Origin: Halorussus salinus
Lineage (GTDB): Archaea > Halobacteriota > Halobacteria > Halobacteriales > Haladaptataceae
DNA: 64,000 nt
Direction: 5' to 3'
Assembly (NCBI RefSeq): GCF_004765815.2
Contig: NZ_SBIS02000014.1
Location: forward strand, 62,001 to 126,000
The translations under genes were made by a program, and so were the position numbers. Position 1 is the first letter of the stretch. Each line of letters begins with the position of its first letter. Positions 18,846-28,262 of the stretch are shown here, in pieces. Below the pieces are notes generated by a model. That model searched no databases. It worked only from the letters and a program-made list of their open reading frames with translations, and was not told the origin of the DNA.

Positions 18846-20006
18846 CTACGCGAGGGTCGCCGCGAGCCAATCCAGTTGCTCGTCGCCTAACAGCGAGTAG
18901 TTGTAGACGTGCAGTTTCTCACAGCGGTCGCGGACCGCACCGACGACCGTCTCGAACTCGCGTTCGGACCCCACGAGGTCGGGGTCGAGACTGACGCCAG
19001 CGTCCACCGGGAGCGAGACGGCCTCGCGCACGCCCTCGACGCGGGACCGGGCCTCCTCGGAGTCGCCGACGTAGCAGAGCGCGGTCACGCGGTCGAGGTA
19101 CGGTTCGAGTCGTTCGAGGTCGATACCGGCGGGCCACCCGTCGCCGGGACCGCGCCCGAGTCCGTCGGCCACGTAGTAGTTGAGCGGCGTGTCGCCGCTC
19201 GCGGCCGCGAGGCGGCGCGCCAGTCGCTCGACGACAGTCGCTCGGAAGTCGAAGAGGTCGTCGAGGACGGGGTACTCGTCGCGGAGGGCGGCGAGGTCCA
19301 CCGTCTCGGCCGGGTCGGCGAGGAGGGCGTCGGCCTCGTCGCGGACGACCCTCCTCGCGCGGTCGAGGTTCACGCGGTGGTCGGACGCCGCGGTGTAACA
19401 CCCCTCGCAGAAGCACTGGGAGAGCAACACCTCTTGCTCGGCGTCGGTCACGACTTGATTCTTGCTGTGGCCGAAGTCGTCGCCGTGGCCGTGGAACGCG
19501 TTGGGAAAGCCGAGCGATTCGAGTTGAATCTCGCCGAGGTCGTAGGCCGCCAGCGAGCGCGCGACGCCAGCGAGGTACTCCCGGACCGCCGCGTAGGACG
19601 GACAGAGCGCGTGGTCGTGTGGCGTGCCGAACGCGCTCTCGACGCGGTACTCGGGGTTCCGTGCCCCGAGCCGCGAGTTGTGGTTGCAGACGAACCAGCC
19701 GTTGACCGCGACGCCCGCGTCGCTCGCCCGGCCGACGAGTTCGCCGAGCGGGTCAGTTGACCCGGCGGTGTCGTTGACGGGCGGCGAAATCGGCGTGTCG
19801 GCGAAGTGGTCCGGATTCGGGTCGAAGTGACAGCCGCCGGGGTGAGACTCGAAGAGACTCCCGGAGCGTCGGGGGTCGAGCGTCCGAATCGAGTGGTAGT
19901 GACTCGCAACGTTGACCGCGTCGAATCCTCGGGCGGGGAGGGCGGAGACCGACGCCGTCGCCCGGTCGCCGAGAAAACTCCACGGATACGCCCACGTAAC
20001 AGCCAT
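18846..20006 (-). CDS. Predicted TIM-barrel glycoside hydrolase-like protein with Cys motif
   Basis: The product is 386 residues and cytosolic. The pattern (VTWAYPWSFLG at the N-terminus, ARGFDAVNVASHYHS, LCPSYAAVREYL, EIQLESLGFPNAFHGHG, SQCFCEGC, VTALCYVGDSEEARSRVEGV) fits a (beta/alpha)8 barrel related to uncharacterised glycosidases, in which a CxCxxC-type cluster follows strand 5. No characterised relative is recognised. It is divergent from the GH18 chitinase and next to the LLM oxidoreductase. TATA-like ACTTATTAG lies about 27 bases upstream. A second protein with the same style of Cys motif is at 40237-41232. Confidence 0.65.
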   Translation of the reverse strand: MAVTWAYPWSFLGDRATASVSALPARGFDAVNVASHYHSIRTLDPRRSGSLFESHPGGCHFDPNPDHFADTPISPPVNDTAGSTDPLGELVGRASDAGVAVNGWFVCNHNSRLGARNPEYRVESAFGTPHDHALCPSYAAVREYLAGVARSLAAYDLGEIQLESLGFPNAFHGHGDDFGHSKNQVVTDAEQEVLLSQCFCEGCYTAASDHRVNLDRARRVVRDEADALLADPAETVDLAALRDEYPVLDDLFDFRATVVERLARRLAAASGDTPLNYYVADGLGRGPGDGWPAGIDLERLEPYLDRVTALCYVGDSEEARSRVEGVREAVSLPVDAGVSLDPDLVGSEREFETVVGAVRDRCEKLHVYNYSLLGDEQLDWLAATLA

Positions 20007-20188
20007 ACACTGCCTTCCGGAGGGCCGACTAATAAGTTTTGCACCGACGGGGTCGGCGTCGGCCCCGCGTCGCTCCGAGGTTCGAGGAGGTCGCGTGCGT
20101 TCGTACTACCTGCAAAAATCACTAACAAATGTTATAAATATATTTAACTTGCTCGAATAGATGTATCGAAGTGGAGAGTTCGGATTCC

Positions 20189-21826
20189 ATGACAGAGCAT
20201 CCGCGGTCCGATTCGAGTGGCACCGACGAGCGACCGACGACGAGCGCATCGAGGAGAACCTTCCTGAAGGGGACCGGCGCGGTCGCGGCAACGGCGGCGG
20301 TCGGCTCCGGGGTGGTCGGAGCCGACACCTCCTCGACGGGGAACCGAATCGTCGGCTACTACCCCGGTTGGGCGAGCGACACGCTCCCGCCCTCGGAGGT
20401 ACCCTACGACAAACTCACGCACCTCAACTTCGCGTTCCTCGCGCCGCAGTCCGACGGGACGGTCGTCCTGCAACGCTCGTCGGACGACCAGACGCTGACC
20501 GAACTCTCGAACTACGACGACGAGAGTACCGTCATGTCGCTGTCAATCAGCGGCGGCTGGTACCCACAGGAGTACTCCGACGTGGCGTCCACGGCCGAGC
20601 GCCGCCAGCGGTTCGCCGAGACCGCGGTGGACCACGTCCAGAACTACAACTTCGACGGCATCGACCTCGACTGGGAGTACCCCGACGGGACGACCCGGAG
20701 TAGCGACCCGCAGAACTTCGAGTTGCTGGTCGAGGCGGTCCGGAACGAACTCGACGCCCGGATGGGGTCGTGGACCAGTCTGACCATCGCGGGGTCAGCC
20801 AGTCCGAGTACGGCCGACGACGCCTACCGCGACGGCGTCTTCGACCACCTCGACTTCGTGAACGTGATGTCCTACGACTTCCACGGCGACTGGAGCAACG
20901 ACACCAACTTCAACGCGCCGCTCAATTCCCCGCCGGAGGACCCCGACGGCCAACAGGACTGGAACGTCGCCTCGTCGATGGAGTACTGGGCGACTCGCCC
21001 GCCCGCGAAGTCCGACCTCGTGATGGGCGTGCCCTTCTACGGGCGGCGCTACACCGGCGTCGCCGGAGGGAACGCGGGCCTGTTCGAGAGCTTCGACTCC
21101 TCGTCGGCGGTGGCGTACGACGAAATCGCGGCCACCTACGAACCGGACGCGAACTACGAGTACCACTTCCACCACGACGCCGAGAACCCGTGGCTCTACT
21201 CGGCCGCGGACGACGAGTTCCTCGCCTACGACGACCTCGCGTCGATTTCCCGGAAGATGCGCTACGTCACGGCCAACGACTTCGGCGGCGCGATGTGTTG
21301 GGAACTCAGCCAAGACACGACGGGGACGCTCGTCACCGAGATGCACGAGGAGATGCACGGCGACCAGTCCCTCGCCGCGCTCGCCCATCGGGACCACGTG
21401 GTCACGACGGCGGAGGTCTGGGTGCGAGACGGACCGGGAACGTCGAACGCCCACGTCGGCACCGCGCCGAGCGGAACCACCGGAACCGTCGTGGACGGGC
21501 CGGTCGAGAGCGACGGCTACGCGTGGTACGAAGTCGAGTACGACGACGGCGTCGCGGACGGGTGGACCGCGCTCGGCGACGGCTGGCTAGCGAAATGCCG
21601 GTTCGACGCGGGCCACCGAGCGGTCACGGGCGTCGATTTGTCGGTCCGGGACGGCGCGGGCACGAGCGCGACCCAACTCGACACCGCACCCGCGGGGACC
21701 GGCGGGACGCTCCTCGACGGTCCCGTAGACGCCGACGGCTACACGTGGTGGAAAGTGGACTACGACGGCGGCGTCCAGACCGGGTGGTCGGCACAGGGCA
21801 CCGACTGGCTCGTGCGGGACTACTGA
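20189..21826 (+). CDS. Secreted GH18 chitinase with two SH3b repeats
   Basis: The product is 545 residues from the ATG at 20189; an in-frame GTG at 20171 is also possible because the TATA stretch (TATAAATATATTTA, about 20134-20147) predicts initiation near 20167. A Tat motif (SRRTFLKG, RR at 22-23) directs export. Residues about 52-400 form a GH18 barrel with SxGG (SISGGW) and the catalytic DGIDLDWE (acid Glu 163). Two bacterial-type SH3 repeats follow (about 412-475 and 480-545; VRDGPGTS and VRDGAGTS). SH3b domains often bind cell-wall material. It would cut chitin or murein-like GlcNAc polymers outside the cell, feeding the island's other enzymes. Confidence 0.92.
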   Translation: MTEHPRSDSSGTDERPTTSASRRTFLKGTGAVAATAAVGSGVVGADTSSTGNRIVGYYPGWASDTLPPSEVPYDKLTHLNFAFLAPQSDGTVVLQRSSDDQTLTELSNYDDESTVMSLSISGGWYPQEYSDVASTAERRQRFAETAVDHVQNYNFDGIDLDWEYPDGTTRSSDPQNFELLVEAVRNELDARMGSWTSLTIAGSASPSTADDAYRDGVFDHLDFVNVMSYDFHGDWSNDTNFNAPLNSPPEDPDGQQDWNVASSMEYWATRPPAKSDLVMGVPFYGRRYTGVAGGNAGLFESFDSSSAVAYDEIAATYEPDANYEYHFHHDAENPWLYSAADDEFLAYDDLASISRKMRYVTANDFGGAMCWELSQDTTGTLVTEMHEEMHGDQSLAALAHRDHVVTTAEVWVRDGPGTSNAHVGTAPSGTTGTVVDGPVESDGYAWYEVEYDDGVADGWTALGDGWLAKCRFDAGHRAVTGVDLSVRDGAGTSATQLDTAPAGTGGTLLDGPVDADGYTWWKVDYDGGVQTGWSAQGTDWLVRDY

Positions 21827-21930
21827 GGACGCCCCCGTCCAACGACCCGATTCGCGCCCGGCGACCCGCCTGACGACCCGACCCCCGTCGGACGCGAGAA
21901 TTTATTAGCCCGGCTTCGGTCGGTGTGGGT

Positions 21931-23046
21931 ATGGCAGTCACGGGCGTCGAAGCCATCCCCGTCGAAGTAGACGTACAGCCCAAAGACGAGGGTCTCGGAC
22001 TCGCACCCTACGTCAGCAACCACGACGAAGTGACCTCGGTCGAGCGGATGCTCGTCCGCGTCGAGACCGACGACGGCGTGACCGGGTGGGGCGAGATGCT
22101 GGTCGGCATGAAGTCCGCTCGCGTGACCAAAGCGGTGGTCGAGGACGTTATCGCGCCGGAACTGGTCGGCCGCGAGGTCTCGGAGATTCGGCCCTTCGTC
22201 GAGGAGTTCTACTACCCCTACGCGAAGGTGCGGCCGTTCGTCGGCGCGGTCGAGACCGCGCTGTGGGACGCCCTCGGGAAGAAGTTGGGCGCGCCGGTCC
22301 ACGAGCTGTTGGGTGGGAAGACCCGCGAGGAGATACCTATCGCCCACTGCCTCGGCATCCTGAGTCCCGACGAGTCCCGAGAGTTCGTCCGGCGGGCCTA
22401 CGACGCCGGGTTCCGGACGCTCAAGACCAAGGCGGGCCACGACTGGCGGACCGACGTGGACCGACTCGTCGCCATGCACGACGAGGTGGACGGCGACATG
22501 GAGTTTCGCATCGACCCGAATCAGGGCTGGACGACCGAGGACGCGGTTCGGGTCGCCGCGCGCCTCGAAGACGAGGGGGTCTATCTGCAGTACCTCGAAC
22601 AGCCGGTTCGAATCGACTCGCCGGGGACCTACAAGCGACTCCGCCAGCGCCTGCGGACCCCCATCGGCGTCAACGAGGACGCCTACTTCCCCTACAACCT
22701 CTACCATCTGATAAAGCAGGACGCCATCGACGTGGGCGTCCTCGACCTCGTGCCCGCGGGCGGCATCTTGCGGGTCCGCGAGCAGGCGGCCGCGGCGTCG
22801 GCGGCGGGGGTCTCGCTGTCCCACCACTGCGGGTTCGACCTCGGAGTCAAGACCGCGGCGGTGCTTCACACCGTCGCGGCCACGCCCGCCATCAATCTCG
22901 CGCCCGACAGCGTGTACTACGCGTGGGACGACTACCTCGTGGAGTCGCCCCTCGACGCGACCACCGGGTCGATTCGAGTCCCCGACGAACCGGGTCTCGG
23001 CGTCACGGTGGACGAGACGAAAGTCGAGGAGTACCGGACCGACTGA
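21931..23046 (+). CDS. Enolase-superfamily enzyme (mandelate racemase/muconate lactonizing type)
   Basis: The product is 371 residues. The ATG at 21931 follows a TATA-like TTTATTAG by 26 bases. The superfamily frame is clear: KTK (165-167), metal ligands Asp 195 (RIDPNQGW), Glu 223 (YLEQPV) and Glu 249/Asp 250 (GVNED), and a His-rich segment (LSHHCGFDLG, about 296-305). The Lys that Ala-Glu epimerases and muconate cycloisomerases carry before AGGI is replaced (LDLVPAGGI), so it looks more like an acid-sugar dehydratase or racemase of the mandelate-racemase side. The substrate is unknown. It lies between the chitinase and the AmiE-like gene. Confidence 0.87.
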   Translation: MAVTGVEAIPVEVDVQPKDEGLGLAPYVSNHDEVTSVERMLVRVETDDGVTGWGEMLVGMKSARVTKAVVEDVIAPELVGREVSEIRPFVEEFYYPYAKVRPFVGAVETALWDALGKKLGAPVHELLGGKTREEIPIAHCLGILSPDESREFVRRAYDAGFRTLKTKAGHDWRTDVDRLVAMHDEVDGDMEFRIDPNQGWTTEDAVRVAARLEDEGVYLQYLEQPVRIDSPGTYKRLRQRLRTPIGVNEDAYFPYNLYHLIKQDAIDVGVLDLVPAGGILRVREQAAAASAAGVSLSHHCGFDLGVKTAAVLHTVAATPAINLAPDSVYYAWDDYLVESPLDATTGSIRVPDEPGLGVTVDETKVEEYRTD

Positions 23047-23096
23047 GGCAGTTCACCCGACCAACGCCGGGGAGAATTCGAGAGAACCGAAGAGAG

Positions 23097-24182
23097 TCAG
23101 TAGTCGCCCGCGCCGACGAGTCCGTGAAATCGCTCGCGGAAGCGAATCAGGCCGGTCTCCTTGCCGTCGTAGACCTGATTCGTCAGCAGGACGGCGAAGC
23201 GGTCGTTCGTCGGGTCTATCCACAGCGAGGTGCCCGTGTAGCCGGTGTGGCCGAACGACTCGCCGGACCACGGCAGGCCGGGGTACTGCCCGCGGGCGAG
23301 TCGCCACCCGAGGCTGTGGGGTTCGTCCACGTCCGGCGCGTGGTCCTCCGAGAGGCGCGCGACGGTCGCGGGCGAAAGGAGTCGCCGACCGTCGAGTCGG
23401 CCGTCGTTCAGGAGCGCGCGGGCGAACCGGGCCACGTCCTCGGCGGTGGCGAACAGTCCGGCGTTGCCGCTCTCGCCGTCCATCGCATTCCCGAGCGGGT
23501 CGTGGACCTCGCCGCGGAGCGTCCGGTCGCGGTACTCGTGGTCGTAGGTCGCCGCGACGGGTTCGGTGTCGGTCGGTCCCATGCGCGCGTCGTCCATCCC
23601 GACCGGGTCGAAGACGTACTCCCGTGCGAGGTCCGCCAGCGACTCGCCGGTCGCCTGCCGGAGTGCTTCGGCGAGGTGGACGAAGTTCAGGCAACTGTAC
23701 TCGTATCGCTCGCCCGGTTCCACGTCGCAGAGCGACCGGTCGTAGAGCCCCGAGAGGGTCTCGTCGGGCGTCTCCCACTCGGGATCGAAGGCGTAAGGCT
23801 GGAACCCGGAGGTGTGAGTCAGCAGTTCGACCAGTTCTACCGCGGCGCGCTCGGTGCCCGCGAGCGCGCCGATGTGGCGCTCCAGCGAGTCCGAGAGCGC
23901 GATTTCCCCGGCCTCGGTCAGCGCGAGCGCGACCGTCGCGGTCACGACGGGCTTGGTCAGCGACGCGCAGTCGAAGACGGTCTCGGTCGTGGCGGGAAGG
24001 GCCTCCTCGGGGTCGCGCTCGCCGACGGCGACGGTGCGCTCGGTCCCGGCCGAGTCTCCGACCGCGGCGACCGCACCCGGAAACGCGCCCTCCGCGAGAC
24101 CGGTCTCCAGCAGTTCGGTCAGCGGGTCGTCGGTCGCCGAGTCGTCGCCCACCGACGGCGGCGAATCGTCCGTTCGTGTCAC
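23097..24182 (-). CDS. Serine hydrolase, class C beta-lactamase fold (AmiE/YbbE-like)
   Basis: The product is 361 residues from a GTG supported by a TATA-like AGTTAAGGG about 27 bases upstream. The beta-lactamase-fold catalytic set is present: SLTK (Ser 74, Lys 77), the Tyr motif YSCLNF (Tyr 162) and HTG in FGHTGYTGTSLWIDP (about 312). No signal peptide is seen. The family includes esterases, D-aminopeptidases and B. subtilis AmiE (YbbE), an N-acetylmuramoyl-L-alanine amidase encoded beside nagZ and namZ. The same partners in this window make an amidase acting on imported muropeptides attractive, but sequence alone does not separate amidase from esterase. Confidence 0.85.
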   Translation of the reverse strand: MTRTDDSPPSVGDDSATDDPLTELLETGLAEGAFPGAVAAVGDSAGTERTVAVGERDPEEALPATTETVFDCASLTKPVVTATVALALTEAGEIALSDSLERHIGALAGTERAAVELVELLTHTSGFQPYAFDPEWETPDETLSGLYDRSLCDVEPGERYEYSCLNFVHLAEALRQATGESLADLAREYVFDPVGMDDARMGPTDTEPVAATYDHEYRDRTLRGEVHDPLGNAMDGESGNAGLFATAEDVARFARALLNDGRLDGRRLLSPATVARLSEDHAPDVDEPHSLGWRLARGQYPGLPWSGESFGHTGYTGTSLWIDPTNDRFAVLLTNQVYDGKETGLIRFRERFHGLVGAGDY

Positions 24183-24327
24183 GATTCGATTGGTTTCGCC
24201 GGGAGACCCTTAACTGTTCGCGGGGGCAGCGGGGAAGGGTGGAGGGAAGTGAAGCGGAGCGGTCGCGGGGACGCACCTCCGCCCCGAGGAGAACAGTAAT
24301 GAGGGACGCGAGAGAGAGTCCGACCGC

Positions 24328-24702
24328 ATGGAAGAAATTAGCACCGACGACGCACCGCCGAGCATCGGTCCGTTCTCGCAGGCGATTCGGGACGGCGACC
24401 GCATCTACGTCTCCGGGCAGGGTCCCATCGACCCCGAGACTGAGGAGATAATCGAGGGCGACGTACGCGACCAGACTGCCCGGACGCTCGAAAACGTCGA
24501 GGCGGTCCTCGACGCCGCGGGGAAGTCCCTCGACGACGTGGTGAAGGCCACCGTCTTCGTGATGGACATGGACGACTACGACGACATCAACGACGTGTAC
24601 GGCGAGTACATGTCCGCCCCGTACCCCGCCCGGAGCGCCGTGCAGGTCGAGGATTTGCCCGTGGACATCGACGTGGAGATAGAAGTCGTCGCCTCGGCCT
24701 GA
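24328..24702 (+). CDS. RidA family enamine/imine deaminase
   Basis: The product is 124 residues, the normal size. Motifs YVSGQGPIDP, TLENVEAVL, the conserved Arg in YPARSAVQV and the C-terminal IEVVA mark the YjgF/YER057c/UK114 family. RidA hydrolyses reactive 2-aminoacrylate-type enamines/imines released by PLP-dependent ammonia-lyases. Its presence fits the PLP enzyme at 38952-40154. It is convergent with anmK, the two stop codons being directly adjacent. Confidence 0.93.
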   Translation: MEEISTDDAPPSIGPFSQAIRDGDRIYVSGQGPIDPETEEIIEGDVRDQTARTLENVEAVLDAAGKSLDDVVKATVFVMDMDDYDDINDVYGEYMSAPYPARSAVQVEDLPVDIDVEIEVVASA

Positions 24703-25917
24703 CTACGGCCGACTGAGTTTGCCGAGCGTCACCGCGCGGTCGGCTCCCGTCGCCCGCGGAACGTTGTTCGCCACGCCGTCGAGCGCGGTGACTCCCAAAA
24801 GTGCGAACAGCGCGGCCTCCTTCGCGTCGCTATCGACGCCGAGCGATTCGAGCCGTTCGACCGGACAGTCGGTGCGGTCGTCCAGCATGTCGAGCAGGGT
24901 CGGGTTGTTCGCGCCGCCGCCCGAGACGACGATTCGGTCCGGGTAGGGGTCGGCGAACCGGTCGTAGGCGTCGGCGATGGACCGGGCGGTGAGCGCGGTC
25001 GCGGACGCGACGATATCGGCGTCGTCGCAGTCGCGGTCGCGCGCGGTCGCCGCGAACTCGCGGGCGTAGTCGTGGCCGAACCGCTCGCGGCCGGTGGTCT
25101 TGGGCGGCGCGGCGTCGAAGTACGGGGCGTCCAGAAACTCGCTCACGAGGCCGTCGTCCACCCCGCCGCGGGCCGCCATCCGGCCGTCCTCGTCGTAGGT
25201 CGCCGCGCCGTCGGTCAGCAGTTCCACCACCGCGTCGATGACCATGTTCCCCGGCCCGGTGTCGAACGCGACCGCGTCGTCGCGGCCGGGCGCGGGCGGG
25301 AGGAGCGTGCAGTTGCCGATGCCCCCGACGTTCTGGAGCGCGCGCGCCTCGTCGTCGCTCGACAGGCACGCGAGGTCGAAGAACGGCGTCAGCGGTGCCC
25401 CGTGCCCGCCCGCCGCGATGTCGGCCGTCCGGAAGTCCGAGACCGTCAGAATCCCGGTCCGCCGCGCGAGAACGTCCCCGTCGCCGATTTGGAGCGTCGA
25501 GCGCGCGGGGCGGTCGGTCCCCGGAAACTGCTCGGGGTCGGGCGCGTGCCAGACCGTCTGGCCGTGGCTCCCGACGACCGCGACCTCCTCGGGGGCGACG
25601 CCCGCCGACGCGCAGGCGTCGAGCGCCGCGTCGGCGAACAGCTCCGCGAGCGCGACGTTCGCGCGACAGACCGCATCGACGGTGCCGGTCTCGTCGTCGC
25701 AGAGCGCGACGAGTTCGTCCCGGAGCGCGGACGGGTACGGTTCGGTGCGGAACGACTCGACGGTCACGTCGTAGTTCGTCGGCGGGTCGCCGGTCGGGTC
25801 GCGGGCGACGCGACAGCACGCCGCGTCCACGCCGTCGAGCGACGTGCCGGACATGAGGCCGACCGCGTACCGCGGTTCGCGGTCGGCGCGAGCGTCCGCG
25901 GAGTCAGTCGCAGTCAC
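24703..25917 (-). CDS. anmK: 1,6-anhydro-N-acetylmuramic acid kinase-like protein (AnmK)
   Basis: The product is 404 residues from the GTG at 25917, which puts the GLMSGTSLDGVD motif at 20-31, near the N-terminus as in bacterial AnmK; the frame stays open upstream to 26046. Further family motifs are VGSHGQTVWH, SDFRTADIAAGGHGAPL, LQNVGGIGNCT, FDTGPGNMVID, PKTTGRERFG and VVSGGGANNPTL. AnmK hydrolyses the anhydro bond of 1,6-anhydroMurNAc and phosphorylates it to MurNAc-6-phosphate. In bacteria MurQ then makes GlcNAc-6-phosphate and D-lactate, but no murQ is seen here. The gene is divergent from the peptide-binding lipoprotein gene. Confidence 0.9.
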   Translation of the reverse strand: MTATDSADARADREPRYAVGLMSGTSLDGVDAACCRVARDPTGDPPTNYDVTVESFRTEPYPSALRDELVALCDDETGTVDAVCRANVALAELFADAALDACASAGVAPEEVAVVGSHGQTVWHAPDPEQFPGTDRPARSTLQIGDGDVLARRTGILTVSDFRTADIAAGGHGAPLTPFFDLACLSSDDEARALQNVGGIGNCTLLPPAPGRDDAVAFDTGPGNMVIDAVVELLTDGAATYDEDGRMAARGGVDDGLVSEFLDAPYFDAAPPKTTGRERFGHDYAREFAATARDRDCDDADIVASATALTARSIADAYDRFADPYPDRIVVSGGGANNPTLLDMLDDRTDCPVERLESLGVDSDAKEAALFALLGVTALDGVANNVPRATGADRAVTLGKLSRP

Positions 25918-26158
25918 GGCGCACTCCTCCCGGAAATCGGTTCGCAGGTGAACTGTCTTCGCATGGCCGTAGGTGTTCGTTCGGCCGTCTTGGGTGTTTC
26001 CCCGAGCGGTCGCCTCCGGGCGACCGCTCCCGAACGACCACCACACAGTGACTACCTGTCTCTCGGAGGGACGGTTGCTTTACCTAAGGACAACACCTAT
26101 AGGAACATATATAGGTACCAGTAGTTTTATGTCAAAAAGCCCTGAGTACGAATTGTGC

Positions 26159-28168
26159 ATGGTTAACAGCAGCCATAACAGCAGTGAGAGCAGTAGTCCT
26201 CACAGGTTCTCTCGCCGACAGTTACTGGCGTACGCCTCCGGCGCGGCCTCGGTCGGACTCGCCGGGTGTAGCGGCAGTGACCCGGACGACAGCAGCGTGC
26301 TGACGACCACGGAAGGCGACACCCAAACCACGTCCGGAACGGACGGCGGCGACTCCACGAGCGAGGAGTCCTCCGGCGGAACCCCCGTCACGACCGAGAT
26401 AACGGTGCGCAAGCCCGTGAGTTGGACGCCGAGCGACGCCAACGTCAACCCCTTCTCGACCCAGAGCGACTTCGAGTACTGGGCGGAGTACATGTGGTGG
26501 GAGTCGCTGGTCTACCCGAACGCGACGGGCGAGCCGATGTGGTGGCTGGCCGACGACATCCGCCTCGAAGGCGGCGGTTGTAACGTGGTCATCGACCTCA
26601 AGGAGGACTACACGTGGTGGGACGGGACGCCGGTCACGGCCGACGACGTGTACACGGCCCAGATGATAAGCACCTACCAAGAGTACGGCGGTCCCGACCA
26701 GACCGACAACGAGTGGGTGGTCGAAGACGACTACACGATTCGCAACGAACTCGCCGGTCCCGCGAACCCCGACATCGAGAAGTCCGAGTACTTCGGCCTC
26801 GTCGCCAAGCAGGACTACTTCCAGTCGTGGCTCGACAAGTTCGAGGACGCGAGCGGCGAGGACGCGGTCAACAGCGTGGCTCAGAACCTCAACGAACACA
26901 AGATAACGCTGGAAGATCTCCGGAAGGAAGGACTCGGTTGCGGGATGTGGCAACCCACGCAGTTCGACCCGACCGAGGTCACCCACAAGAAGTACGAAGA
27001 CCACCCGCGGGCCGACTGGACGAACCTCGACACGTTCCACTGGGCGCTGGTCGCGGACAACCAGAAGTCGATTCAGGCGCTCCAGTCCGGGCGCTTCGAC
27101 CTCGGCGACAAGATGATAACGCAGGTCGAGCAGAACGACGACCTCGACGTGTTCAGCCAGTTCTCCATCGGCGGCGTCCCGAAACTCGCCATCAACTTCG
27201 AGAACAAGCACCTCGCGCGCCGCCCGGTCCGACGCGCGATGGCGTACCTCGTGGACCACGAGGAGATAGTCCAAGTCATCAAGGGGTCGCACGGACAGGA
27301 CTACAACGTCCACCGCGGCAACATGGGGATGTCCTCGACGCTCGCCGACCAGTGGCTCTCGGACGGATTCCGGGACAAACTCATCGACTACGGCTTGAAG
27401 TCGAAACCGGAGAAGGCCGCGCAGGTCATGCGGGACGCCGGGTACAGCAAGAACGGCAATCGGTGGGTCGGTCCCGACGGCGACAAAGTGGAGGGACTCC
27501 AGTACCTCACGCCGCCGTGGCCCATCTACGAGACGGTGGGCAAGTACCTCAGCCCGAAACTCAAGGAGTTCGGCTTCGGGAACAAACTCATCGTCCCGTC
27601 GGGCAGTAGCTTCTGGAAGACGTGGACCGAGACGCACAAGTTCGACATGTGCAACTGGTACACCTACGCCTCCCACCCGGCCTACGCGTTCGGGACCTCG
27701 GGCGTCGCCGCGCTCGGGAAGTACAGTCCCCACAAGAAAAGTAGCGGGGAACCACCCGAAGGCTGTACCGTGGACCGGGCGACGCCGGAACTCAAGCAGG
27801 ACCACAGCGCGAAGCTCAACCACCCGCTTCGGCCGAAGTTCCCGAAGAAAGTCGGCAAGAAGAAGCTCGGTGGCGCGAGCGGCCAGACGCTCTACCCGTT
27901 CAAGTGGAGTAGCATCATGACCCAGACCCAAGAGGAGCAGGAGGTCCGGGACCTCACCGAGAAGTTCGTCTGGTTCCACAACTATCAGGTGCCCCACATC
28001 GGCTTCTACGAGGAGACCAAGACCTACTGGGGCAAGACGGACAAATACGACTTCCCGAAGCCCGACGAGGTGGACGGCCATCCGCAGGCGGAGGCGACCA
28101 TGAACGAACACACGACCACGGCGATGGAGTTCTTCGTCAAGGGGCACATCAACGCGAAGACGGAGTAA
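26159..28168 (+). CDS. Dipeptide/oligopeptide-type ABC transporter substrate-binding lipoprotein
   Basis: The product is 669 residues from the ATG at 26159; an in-frame ATG at 26129 is possible. TATA-like CATATATAGG lies at about 26106-26115. A Tat motif (FSRRQLLAY) and a lipobox with Cys 37 (GLAGC) anchor it to the outside of the membrane. A Ser/Thr/Asp tether (about 38-80) precedes a family 5 (DppA/OppA) binding domain (VDLKEDYTWWDGTPVTADDV-like signature, RRPVRRAMAYLVDHEEI). It is longer than DppA (about 530). It would deliver peptides or glycopeptides, possibly muropeptides, to the permease encoded at 30723-35524. A T-rich terminator follows. Confidence 0.9.
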   Translation: MVNSSHNSSESSSPHRFSRRQLLAYASGAASVGLAGCSGSDPDDSSVLTTTEGDTQTTSGTDGGDSTSEESSGGTPVTTEITVRKPVSWTPSDANVNPFSTQSDFEYWAEYMWWESLVYPNATGEPMWWLADDIRLEGGGCNVVIDLKEDYTWWDGTPVTADDVYTAQMISTYQEYGGPDQTDNEWVVEDDYTIRNELAGPANPDIEKSEYFGLVAKQDYFQSWLDKFEDASGEDAVNSVAQNLNEHKITLEDLRKEGLGCGMWQPTQFDPTEVTHKKYEDHPRADWTNLDTFHWALVADNQKSIQALQSGRFDLGDKMITQVEQNDDLDVFSQFSIGGVPKLAINFENKHLARRPVRRAMAYLVDHEEIVQVIKGSHGQDYNVHRGNMGMSSTLADQWLSDGFRDKLIDYGLKSKPEKAAQVMRDAGYSKNGNRWVGPDGDKVEGLQYLTPPWPIYETVGKYLSPKLKEFGFGNKLIVPSGSSFWKTWTETHKFDMCNWYTYASHPAYAFGTSGVAALGKYSPHKKSSGEPPEGCTVDRATPELKQDHSAKLNHPLRPKFPKKVGKKKLGGASGQTLYPFKWSSIMTQTQEEQEVRDLTEKFVWFHNYQVPHIGFYEETKTYWGKTDKYDFPKPDEVDGHPQAEATMNEHTTTAMEFFVKGHINAKTE

Positions 28169-28200
28169 TCGCGCCTCGACGCCCCGCGGTTGCGCCGGTG

Positions 28201-28216
28201 GCTTTTCTTTTTTCGC
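28201..28216 (+). terminator. T-rich archaeal terminator
   Basis: CTTTTCTTTTTTCG lies about 35 bases after the stop of the binding-protein gene. Archaeal polymerase stops at such T-runs without needing a hairpin. It would separate this gene from the permease operon. Confidence 0.55.
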
Positions 28217-28262
28217 TGTCGTTCGCGGACCGACCGTCGTCACGTCGAGCGACGAGCGGCGG

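Noticed and set aside
22086-24299. Long plus-strand frame of 737 codons
   Set aside because: Arg/Pro-rich shadow of the enolase-superfamily gene and antisense of the beta-lactamase-fold gene; no family motifs.
24703-26046. Longer AnmK starting at 26046
   Set aside because: The extra 43 residues precede the family's N-terminal motif and run through the promoter region of the divergent lipoprotein gene; the GTG at 25917 gives the normal N-terminus.
26222-28243. Long minus-strand frame of 673 codons
   Set aside because: Antisense of the peptide-binding lipoprotein gene, which has Tat, lipobox and family signatures.
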